Source of the DNA: Treponemataceae bacterium
Lineage (GTDB): Bacteria; Spirochaetota; Spirochaetia; Treponematales; Treponemataceae
Reading direction: 5' to 3'
Assembly (NCBI GenBank): GCA_024697985.1
Contig: JAILRX010000017.1
Span: 1-19,163, forward strand
DNA length: 19,163 bases
Shown here piece by piece: positions 1 to 7,109 of this stretch. A program made the position numbers and the translations under genes. The notes beneath the pieces are model-generated. The model worked only from the letters and a program-made list of their open reading frames with translations, had not been told where the DNA came from and made no database searches. The first letter of the stretch is position 1. Every line of letters begins with the position of its first letter.

Positions 1-60
1 CAAAATGAAAAGTGACATCTTGGTGACATTACTAATGAAAGGTTAATATATAAACTGTGC

Positions 61-83
61 AAATCTTTATAATATAAAGATTT
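61..83. repeat. perfect 23-bp AT-rich palindrome
   Basis: The arms AAATCTTTATA (61-71) and TATAAAGATTT (73-83) are perfect inverse complements around one central base. It lies 6 bases beyond the 3' end of the minus-strand tRNA-Pro gene. No T run follows on the minus strand, so it is a poor intrinsic terminator. It could be a protein-binding site or a 3' processing signal; the sequence does not say which. Confidence 0.6.
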
Positions 84-89
84 AACTAA

Positions 90-162
<73 letters not shown>

Positions 163-181
163 TTTGTTTATGACAAAGCAT

Positions 182-211
182 AAAAAAAAGCCCATCGATT
201 TGATGGGCTTT
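182..211 (-). terminator. intrinsic terminator after tRNA-Asp
   Basis: Read on the minus strand, a perfect 10-bp stem (arms AAAGCCCATC and GATGGGCTTT, 5-nt loop) runs into eight T residues. It begins two bases after the 3' end of tRNA-Asp. It separates the two tandem tRNA genes, so tRNA-Pro probably depends on read-through. Confidence 0.9.
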
Positions 212-213
212 AG

Positions 214-287
214 CGGGAGCGACGGGGCTTGAACCCGCGATCTTCGGCTTGACAGGCCGACGCGATAACCAGCTTCGCTACGCCCCC
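214..287 (-). tRNA. tRNA-Asp (anticodon GTC)
   Basis: The minus strand gives a 74-nt cloverleaf: acceptor GGGGGCG/CGCTCCC with one G-U pair, D stem GCGA/TCGC, anticodon stem TCGGC/GCCGA with loop CTGTCAA, and T loop TTCAAGC. U33 precedes anticodon GTC, and discriminator G73 fits aspartate tRNAs. CCA is not encoded. A good promoter lies directly upstream and a strong terminator directly downstream, so this can be a self-contained unit. Confidence 0.96.
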
Positions 288-298
288 GTGATGTTTTT

Positions 299-327
299 AA
301 TATATAGAAAACCTAAAAAAGTGTCAA
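299..327 (-). promoter_or_regulatory. sigma-70-type promoter of tRNA-Asp
   Basis: On the minus strand, TTGACA (322-327) and TATATT (299-304) are separated by exactly 17 bases. The tRNA 5' end lies 11 bases beyond the -10 box, leaving a leader of only a few bases. Confidence is good because both boxes and the spacing are near consensus. Confidence 0.8.
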
Positions 328-362
328 TATGCCCACATAGAAAAATGCGAAAATTACCTTAA

Positions 363-391
363 TTGACAGCATATAGTTGGTATGATAAAAT
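363..391 (+). promoter_or_regulatory. sigma-70-type promoter of the SurA/PpiD-like gene
   Basis: TTGACA (363-368) and TAAAAT (386-391) are separated by 17 bases, which predicts transcription starting near 398. The ATG at 382 falls just before the -10 box and so cannot be the translation start. This supports the ATG at 418. Confidence 0.75.
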
Positions 392-417
392 TGATTACAC
401 AAAAAATCGAGGTTAAA

Positions 418-1929
418 ATGAATAAAAATAGTAATAAAAAAACAAATCGAAACATTGCCATAAGCGTTGGAACAATAATCGTATTTGTACTTATAGTAAT
501 TTCATTCATCATCCTTCCTGGCATGGTTGGTCAGGGCAACGGTGAAAGACCTGTATTCGGTAAATGGGGAACTCGAAATGTTGCCTACGAAACAAACACG
601 TATTTCACACACTCACTTTCACAGTACGGTGAACAGGCAAAACAGATGGCTGAACAGTACGGTGAATATTATGCTGACTTTTTTATGCGACAGGCTTTTC
701 AGCAGGCTTTCAATGAAACAATCAGACGATATGCTTTCGTAGATTTCGTTGAGCACACAGGTTATGTTCCATCAGAAAACAAAATCGACAGAAACATGAT
801 CAATAACTTTTTGGATCAGACCGGTAATTTTTCAGAGAAGTATTACAGAAGCACACCGGAAGATCAGAAAGAAAAATTAAGAAAACAGCTTGAAGAAGAT
901 GACGTTGCAAATAGATTCCTTTTGGATTATTTTGCAAAAGACGTAATCAAAAATGAAAACGGAATCAACTATGCACTTTCTATTTCCGACGCAGAAATTG
1001 ATTTCTTCAACAAGATGAATTCAACAAAAACTTCTTTTGATGCAGTAATTTTTGATACAACAGAATATCCTGATTCAGAAGTTGTAGCTTATGCTCAGGA
1101 AAATCCAGACCTTTTCAACAAATACAATTTCAAGGCAATTTCAGTTGAATCAGATTCTATCGCAAAGAAAGTTTTGCAGAGAATTTCAAGCGAAGAAATC
1201 ACTTTTGAAGATGCAGTTACCGAATATTCAAAGAACTACTACTCTACTTCAAACGGAAACCTCAAGAATAAATTTGAATATCAGATTACAACAATCTTGA
1301 AGAACAAATCTGACCTTGCAAAAATCGCAGACTTGAAAAAGGACGAATTGAGCCCAGTAATCCAGACAGAAATCGGATATACAATTTTCAAATGCATTTC
1401 TGAAATGCAGCCTACGGACACAACAAACACTGAATATATCGATGTTGCACGCACATACGTAAAAGAAAATGAAATGGGCCGAATCCAGGACTATTTCACT
1501 TCAGAAGCTGCTAAATTCGTAGAAACAGCCAGGGCAAGCAGTTTTGATTCAGCTTGCAAGCAGAACGGAAAATCAAAGCAGTCAGTAAAAGATTTCAGAT
1601 TGAATTTCAAGAACAACTCACTTCTTGATGAATCAAAATCTGACATTGAAGGCCTTGAAGGAATCAGCGACAATGAAGATTTCCTCAAAAAGGTTTTCGC
1701 CCTCAACGCTGGAGATGTTTCAGATCCTATCATGCTCGAAAATGCAGTCGTTGTTGTAAAGGCAAACGGTTCTTCAGTTGGTTCTGACTCAGCAATTGCT
1801 AAAGCAGATTTTGCTCAGGATGTAACAAATCAGGATTACAGTTCTGTCATCAGCTACATTTACGACAGCAAAAAATTAAAGAACAATTTTGATGCAACTT
1901 ACACAAAATACTTTACATCAACAAAATAA
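418..1929 (+). CDS. membrane-anchored SurA/PpiD-like peptidyl-prolyl isomerase or chaperone
   Basis: This encodes 503 residues. A basic N-terminus is followed by one hydrophobic segment (about residues 13-37), so the protein is probably anchored in the inner membrane with its bulk in the periplasm. Residues about 60-200 are helical and charged, as in SurA N-terminal domains. Residues about 236-326 resemble a degenerate parvulin (PpiC) fold, with a LSPVIQTEIGYTIFK segment near its end. Such proteins help outer-membrane and secreted proteins fold. The start at 418 is preferred over 382 because GAGG (409-412) lies five bases upstream and 382 falls in the promoter. The isomerase residues are poorly conserved, so it may act only as a chaperone. 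The last bases overlap the proposed start region of the next gene, and a terminator-like hairpin follows the stop. Confidence 0.75.
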   Translation: MNKNSNKKTNRNIAISVGTIIVFVLIVISFIILPGMVGQGNGERPVFGKWGTRNVAYETNTYFTHSLSQYGEQAKQMAEQYGEYYADFFMRQAFQQAFNETIRRYAFVDFVEHTGYVPSENKIDRNMINNFLDQTGNFSEKYYRSTPEDQKEKLRKQLEEDDVANRFLLDYFAKDVIKNENGINYALSISDAEIDFFNKMNSTKTSFDAVIFDTTEYPDSEVVAYAQENPDLFNKYNFKAISVESDSIAKKVLQRISSEEITFEDAVTEYSKNYYSTSNGNLKNKFEYQITTILKNKSDLAKIADLKKDELSPVIQTEIGYTIFKCISEMQPTDTTNTEYIDVARTYVKENEMGRIQDYFTSEAAKFVETARASSFDSACKQNGKSKQSVKDFRLNFKNNSLLDESKSDIEGLEGISDNEDFLKKVFALNAGDVSDPIMLENAVVVVKANGSSVGSDSAIAKADFAQDVTNQDYSSVISYIYDSKKLKNNFDATYTKYFTSTK

Positions 1930-3604
1930 TGAATCAGAAAAGCCTTGTTTGATTGAAGCCAAACAGGGCTTTTCAGTTTTATATAAAGGACGCTTCCTTT
2001 ATTCAAAATACTCGCCAAGCGCAAACTGCCTTAAACTCGTCGAAAATCTAAATCAAGTTACAGAACATTTGATTATCATCAATTCTCCAATTTTAGGTTA
2101 CGGCCTGGAAGAATTAATCGAAAAGATTGATGAAAAATGCTACGTTCTGGCAATCGAACACGATAAAAACCTCCACGACTTTTCTTTAAAACAGAGTTTT
2201 GACTACAACAAGGTTGCAGAAAAAGCCAGCTCTCTAAAAAAACGGTTTTCCTATGTGCTTTTGGAAAATGAAAAGGAAGCCGTCGAGTTTTTTTCTTCCG
2301 ATGAATTTCAGGCAAAAATACGAAGCTGCAAGCACATTACAAGCCTTGATTTCTCTGCGATAAATCCTGAACACAAGGAATTCTATCAGCATTGCACAGA
2401 TTATGCTTCTATGGCTCTTTCGCAGTTCTGGAAAAACAAGATGACTATTACTAAACTTGCGCACCTTTACAATAAAAATATCATCCAAAATCTAGCCTTC
2501 GCTTCAAAATGCGAAATCTTGAAAAAACAGAGCATATCAAAACCGATTCTTGTTTTTGGAACTGGTCCTTCCCTCGATGTTTTTTTTGATTCGATTAAAA
2601 ATAATCGGTCTGACTGGATTTCATTCATCAACGAAAACTTTTTCACGATTTGCGTCGACAACAGCCTGAAACCTTTGAGTGAACGCGGAATAAAATGTGA
2701 TGCTGTAGTGTTGGTTGAAAGTCAACTTGCAATAGAAAAGGCCTTTATAGGAACGCAAAAAGAAAGCTACACCCTCATCTGTGATCTAAGTTCAAGAACA
2801 AATCTGATTAAGTATGCCAAAAAAAATCCTGAAAATAAAATCGCAATGATTTTTACAGAATACCAAAAGCTTGGATTTTTAAGTGCAATAAAAGAAAGAC
2901 TTCCTGATCTTACCAAGTTCAATCCGGCAGGATCTGTCGGACTTTACGCCATGGAAATTGCATCCTTTTTAAGAAAACCAGGCACGCCAATCTTTTTTAC
3001 AGGCTTAGACTTTTCTTTTGAGCTTGGAAAAACACACTGCAGAAATGCTGCTGCTCATTTTACAAGACTGATAAGCACAAACAGAATAAACCCCATTATC
3101 AATGTAGCAAGTTCATACAGATACGGTGCCCGCAAAATTGAAAATTCAAACCTTTTCACCGACATCGGTCTTGAAGGTTACTCGAAAAACTTCATCCAAA
3201 AGTATGAAAACTTAAAAGCTTTGTACAATCTTTCGTCCATCACTCTTGGAAAAATTGAAAACATTGATATACAAAAATTTATCCTTCTTTCTAAAACTTC
3301 ATCCGATAAAAATCAATGCGAAGAATGGCTTTTGGAAAAATCTGAAAGTGACAGAAAAGAAAGTGAAAGCAGAATCAAGGATTTTATCGAAAGTGAAAAA
3401 AAAGAACTCGAGCTGATAAAAGATTCGCTTATAAACGGCACTTTGAGTTCAGAAGAACTTTGCAGGAAAATCAACGAGCACGAATATCTTTTCATCCATT
3501 TTCCTGACGGAAATGACGGCTGCCAGAACAACCTTTCCTTTTTCAAGCGCGTGAGAAGTGAAATTGACTATTTTTTGAAAATATTTACTCTTCTTTCGTT
3601 TTAA
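1892..3604 (+). CDS. DUF115 / Maf-like protein (6-hydroxymethylpterin diphosphokinase MptE-like family)
   Basis: From the ATG at 1892 this encodes 570 residues. Landmarks are a conserved-looking N-terminal segment GFSVLYKGRFLYSKYSP, then GTGPSLD near residue 224-230, NPAGSVGLYAMEIA near 345, and FTGLDFSFELGKTH near 370. These fit the DUF115 family, which includes the motility accessory factor (Maf) proteins linked to flagellin glycosylation in several flagellated bacteria. A role in modifying flagellar or surface proteins is inference. The start is uncertain: the ATG at 1892 has no clear Shine-Dalgarno sequence and lies inside the upstream gene. The ATG at 1929, which overlaps the upstream stop as TAATG, is out of frame by one base. 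A strong hairpin covers 1937-1974. The 3' end overlaps convergent lepA by 20 bases. Confidence 0.7.
   Translation: MQLTQNTLHQQNNESEKPCLIEAKQGFSVLYKGRFLYSKYSPSANCLKLVENLNQVTEHLIIINSPILGYGLEELIEKIDEKCYVLAIEHDKNLHDFSLKQSFDYNKVAEKASSLKKRFSYVLLENEKEAVEFFSSDEFQAKIRSCKHITSLDFSAINPEHKEFYQHCTDYASMALSQFWKNKMTITKLAHLYNKNIIQNLAFASKCEILKKQSISKPILVFGTGPSLDVFFDSIKNNRSDWISFINENFFTICVDNSLKPLSERGIKCDAVVLVESQLAIEKAFIGTQKESYTLICDLSSRTNLIKYAKKNPENKIAMIFTEYQKLGFLSAIKERLPDLTKFNPAGSVGLYAMEIASFLRKPGTPIFFTGLDFSFELGKTHCRNAAAHFTRLISTNRINPIINVASSYRYGARKIENSNLFTDIGLEGYSKNFIQKYENLKALYNLSSITLGKIENIDIQKFILLSKTSSDKNQCEEWLLEKSESDRKESESRIKDFIESEKKELELIKDSLINGTLSSEELCRKINEHEYLFIHFPDGNDGCQNNLSFFKRVRSEIDYFLKIFTLLSF
1937..1974 (+). 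terminator. terminator-like hairpin at the 5' end of the DUF115 gene
   Basis: The arms at 1937-1951 and 1960-1974 form a 15-bp stem with one G-U pair and an 8-nt loop. The 3' arm contains GGGCTTTTC and is followed by AGTTTTATAT. It begins eight bases after the stop of the SurA/PpiD-like gene, the expected place for a terminator, yet lies inside the 5' coding region of the next gene. It could end most transcripts or act as an attenuator. Confidence 0.7.
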
Positions 3605-5390
3605 GGACAGCAAGGAATGCCGACTGTGGCAACTCTACGTCACCAATCATCTTCATTCGTTTTTTACCCTCTTTCTGCTTTTCAAGAAGCTTTCGTTTTC
3701 GGGTAATATCACCACCGTAACATTTAGCAAGAACGTCCTTTCGGACAGGATTTACAGTTTCTCGTGCGATAATCTGACTTCCAATTGCGCCCTGAATTGC
3801 AATCTTAAACTGCTGTCTTGAAATTTCATCCTTGAGCTGAGAGCAGACGTGTCGAGCTTTGTCGTAGGCATTGCCTTTGTAGCAAAGCTGAGAAAGCGCG
3901 TCGACGCTCTTGCCGTTAATCAAAATATCAATTTTTACAAGTTCCGTATCACGATAACCGATGACTTCGTAATCGAATGAAGCATATCCTCGGCTGTAAC
4001 TTTTGAGCCTGTCGTAAAAGTCGAAAAGAACTTCGCTAAGAGGCATTTCATAGATAAGCTCAACTCGTTTTTGATCCAGATACTGCATGTTGGTCTGAAC
4101 ACCACGCTTTTCTGTACAAAGAGAAATAATGGAGCCGATGTAATTACTCGGAGTTATGATTGAAGCCTTGATGTAAGGTTCACGGCTTGAGACGATTTTT
4201 CCTGTATCAGGATAGTCAGCAGGGTTATCAATGAATTTTTCTTCGCCATTTGAAAGCGTGATACTGTAACGTACGGAAGGAGCTGTAAAAATAACAGCCT
4301 GATTGAAGTCGCGTTCGAGGCGTTCCTGAATTACTTCAAGATGCAAAAGTCCAAGAAATCCGCACCTGAAACCATGGCCGAGCGCAATCGATGAGTCCTT
4401 TTCGTAAACAAGACTTGCATCATTCAAAACGAGTTTTTCAAGGCTTTCCTTGAGTTCATCATAATCGTTTGAATCGATCGGATAAATTGATGAGAAAACC
4501 ACAGGCTTAACTTCCTTAAAACCAGGAAGAGCTTCTTCTGCAGGATCTTCAGCAAGAGTAATCGTATCGCCGACTTTAACATCAGAAACATTTTTAACAC
4601 CGGCAATAATATAACCTACATCACCATTGTTGAGTTCTTTTTTATCCTCAAGCGTAATCTTAAAAATACCGACGTTATCGACCTTGTATTCAGTCTTTGA
4701 GCTCATGAAAAGAACGTTCTGACCAACTTTCAGACTTCCGCTAAAAAGACGCACGTGAACGATGACACCCCGATAAGGATCATAATGGCAGTCGAAAATC
4801 AGGGCCTTCAGCTTTTCGTCATTGCTTGGCTTAGGGCAAGGAATCTTGTTAACGATTGCTTCAAAAAGCTCATCAATTCCAACACCAGTTTTTGCACTTA
4901 CAAGGATTGCCTCATCCGGATCAAGTCCCAAATCATGAGATATCTGTTCCTTTACGGCAGGAATATCAGCTGCAGGAAGGTCAATTTTATTGATTACAGG
5001 CACGATTTCAAGATCATTTTCGAGAGCAAGATACATATTTGAAAGGGTCTGAGACTCGACTCCCTGAGAAGCGTCAATCAAAAGAAGCGCACCTTCGCAG
5101 GAAGCGATTGCTCGGGAAACCTCGTAGGAAAAGTCGACATGGCCAGGCGTATCTACGAAGTTCAATTCGTAAAGCTGTCCGTCTTTGGCTGTATACGGAA
5201 TCGTAACGGCCTGACTTTTAATCGTAATTCCACGCTCCCGTTCTATTTCCATCGAATCCAAAATCTGGTTTTGAAACTGCCTGTCATCGATGATTTTTGC
5301 CTTTTGGATAAGACGGTCGGAAAGAGTCGACTTTCCGTGATCGATATGAGCTACAATACAAAAATTTCGGATTTTACTTAAATCTGCCAT
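3585..5390 (-). CDS. lepA: translation elongation factor 4 (LepA) GTPase
   Basis: This encodes 601 residues, the usual LepA length. LepA/EF4 is a ribosome-associated GTPase of translation and ribosome biogenesis, related to EF-G. The GTPase motifs are intact: AHIDHGKST (14-22), DTPGHVDF (80-87) and NKID (134-137). The LepA-specific C-terminal domain is present from about residue 490 to the end, including the IARETVNPVRKDVLAKCYGGD stretch and a basic KRKLLEKQKEGKKR segment. ATG at 5390 is preceded by a purine-rich AAGAGAG. It starts 11 bases after the htrA-like stop and is probably the last gene of that operon. Its 3' end overlaps the convergent DUF115 gene by 20 bases, with no terminator visible between them. 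Confidence 0.98.
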   Translation of the reverse strand: MADLSKIRNFCIVAHIDHGKSTLSDRLIQKAKIIDDRQFQNQILDSMEIERERGITIKSQAVTIPYTAKDGQLYELNFVDTPGHVDFSYEVSRAIASCEGALLLIDASQGVESQTLSNMYLALENDLEIVPVINKIDLPAADIPAVKEQISHDLGLDPDEAILVSAKTGVGIDELFEAIVNKIPCPKPSNDEKLKALIFDCHYDPYRGVIVHVRLFSGSLKVGQNVLFMSSKTEYKVDNVGIFKITLEDKKELNNGDVGYIIAGVKNVSDVKVGDTITLAEDPAEEALPGFKEVKPVVFSSIYPIDSNDYDELKESLEKLVLNDASLVYEKDSSIALGHGFRCGFLGLLHLEVIQERLERDFNQAVIFTAPSVRYSITLSNGEEKFIDNPADYPDTGKIVSSREPYIKASIITPSNYIGSIISLCTEKRGVQTNMQYLDQKRVELIYEMPLSEVLFDFYDRLKSYSRGYASFDYEVIGYRDTELVKIDILINGKSVDALSQLCYKGNAYDKARHVCSQLKDEISRQQFKIAIQGAIGSQIIARETVNPVRKDVLAKCYGGDITRKRKLLEKQKEGKKRMKMIGDVELPQSAFLAVLKTKEE

Positions 5391-5401
5391 AGTTTTCTCT
5401 C

Positions 5402-7090
5402 TTAAAATAATTTTTCACTGTCGAGCAGGGTTGCAAGAACCATTGCTGCATCGAGATATCCGTTCGATTTTTTCTTTGAATAAACTTCGGATAAAATATA
5501 TTTGTCTTCCTGAACTGCGGTCTTGAAAATCTGAATCGGATCATTTTCAGAAAATCCAGATTCATCGGCAACACTGCCCTTCAAAACTGATTCAACAGTA
5601 AATTTTGATTTATATACTGATGAGGATCTTTTTAATTTTAGGCCGTACAACGGATAAAAGGCATTTTCCAATGTCTCGTTTCTAAAAATCTGAAGCATTG
5701 GATTTTCAGTTCGCTCATCAGCGTAAACATGATAGACCTTTGTCTTTCCGTCAGATTTTTTGACTTCAAGATCAATTATCGAATGCGGCCTTATTTCCAC
5801 GAAACGCTTGTGAAGGTCATCAAGACTTGTAACAGGATTTGAATTTACCTTTTGAATCAAATCTCCTTCTTCAAGACCAGCTTTTTTTGCATTTGAATTG
5901 GTTTCAAGCCACAAAACTTCAACGCCAGTTGATTTTCCCTCGTCGTTCTTGCCAGTCCTTCCGAAAGCCCCGATATAAGAATGCTTTACCTGTCCGCAAA
6001 ATAGATATGGAAGATTTGCCGTAAGGTATTCAACCGGAATTGCAAAATTAAGACCTTCGTAGTCGACCATTCCGGCAAAGGCAATGCCCTGAACGTTACC
6101 GGCCCTGTCGATTATCGGACCACCGCTGTTTCCCTGATTCAAGGCCGCATCTATCTGCATGACCTTACCGATAGAAAAAAGCTGGCGTCCTTCAGCAGAA
6201 ACAATTCCTCTGGTAAGGGTGCGCTCAAGTCCGATTGGCGAACCGATTGCAAAAATCTCGTCTCCTACATCAAGGGCTGTTGATGAACCAAGCGGGAACG
6301 TGTAATCAGGAGAAGCCTCAGTTTTCAAGAGCGCAATATCAAGGCTTTTGTCAAACCCCACAACCTTGGCACTTATTCGAGTTTCATTGTCCTCGTTGAG
6401 TTTTATATAAAGTTTGCTGATTCCTTCATATTTTGGATCGACTTCTGAAGAAATTACATGATAGTTTGTGATGATGTAGCCGCGCTGGTCGATGAAAAAT
6501 CCTGAACCGATGGCCCTGTTTGCATAAGCCCTTCCCTGCATCATTTTGACGCCGAGGTCCATCCAGATAGTTACGGTTCCGTCTATAACTGAGCTGATTT
6601 TTTCCAAAGGCTTTGTTGAACTTGGAATCAACTTCTTTTCTTCCGTTGAGAAAATCAAATTTTTGGCCTTGTCAAAATCCTGCTGAAAATCGCTCAATGA
6701 AAAAGAAGAAGCTTCCTTATAAAAAGCTGATGACAAATCACAGATTTTATTTATCGTGTTGAACTGGGTATAAAACTCGATTGTTTCCTCATTTTCAACA
6801 AGACTCTTTAACGATTCTTTTGCGCTTTCAAAACTTCGATTAAATAAATCCCGTACATCCTGATTATCAGGATTTTCAGAAAGCAGAATATAGGAGCGGT
6901 AAAACTGTTTTACCCCATCATTTTTGCAAGAATGTTCAATTTCGCTTATCATGCTTTTGACAAGCTGAGCATCATCAGTTCCATCAGAATTCTGAACGGA
7001 TGAATCTGCAGAATTGCTGTTCGTGGCACATGAAAAAAACAGAGGAAAGAGTAATAATAATAAAGCGAAATGTCTGTTAAAAAAATGCAA
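5402..7090 (-). CDS. HtrA/DegP-like trypsin-type serine protease, predicted lipoprotein, with PDZ domain
   Basis: This encodes 562 residues. The N-terminus is a lipoprotein signal: a basic stretch, a leucine/phenylalanine core and FFSC with Cys21 as the probable lipidated residue, a relaxed spirochaetal lipobox. A charged helical region of about 150 residues precedes the protease domain. The catalytic triad is visible: His211 in TNYHV, Asp251 in SLDIALL, and Ser322 in GNSGGP. A PDZ domain follows (about 388-456), and a second, weaker PDZ-like segment ends the protein. Family members degrade or refold damaged envelope proteins. The start codon is TTG at 7090, with GGAG 11 bases upstream. No ATG lies near enough to keep the signal peptide. 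The gene starts 19 bases after the TPR protein and ends 11 bases before lepA. Confidence 0.9.
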   Translation of the reverse strand: MHFFNRHFALLLLLFPLFFSCATNSNSADSSVQNSDGTDDAQLVKSMISEIEHSCKNDGVKQFYRSYILLSENPDNQDVRDLFNRSFESAKESLKSLVENEETIEFYTQFNTINKICDLSSAFYKEASSFSLSDFQQDFDKAKNLIFSTEEKKLIPSSTKPLEKISSVIDGTVTIWMDLGVKMMQGRAYANRAIGSGFFIDQRGYIITNYHVISSEVDPKYEGISKLYIKLNEDNETRISAKVVGFDKSLDIALLKTEASPDYTFPLGSSTALDVGDEIFAIGSPIGLERTLTRGIVSAEGRQLFSIGKVMQIDAALNQGNSGGPIIDRAGNVQGIAFAGMVDYEGLNFAIPVEYLTANLPYLFCGQVKHSYIGAFGRTGKNDEGKSTGVEVLWLETNSNAKKAGLEEGDLIQKVNSNPVTSLDDLHKRFVEIRPHSIIDLEVKKSDGKTKVYHVYADERTENPMLQIFRNETLENAFYPLYGLKLKRSSSVYKSKFTVESVLKGSVADESGFSENDPIQIFKTAVQEDKYILSEVYSKKKSNGYLDAAMVLATLLDSEKLF

Positions 7091-7109
7091 TCTTGAAAAA
7101 TCTCCGCTA

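Noticed and set aside
12..29. Direct repeat GTGACAT at 12-18 and 23-29
   Set aside because: Two short copies only, with no further units or associated gene; chance is an adequate explanation.
382..417. Upstream ATG at 382 as start of the SurA/PpiD-like gene
   Set aside because: It lies within the predicted promoter and has no Shine-Dalgarno sequence; the ATG at 418 has GAGG five bases upstream.
1929..1951. Programmed -1 frameshift at the start of the DUF115 gene
   Set aside because: The A4 run is not a standard slippery heptamer and the hairpin begins inside it rather than several bases downstream; an indel or a different start is simpler.
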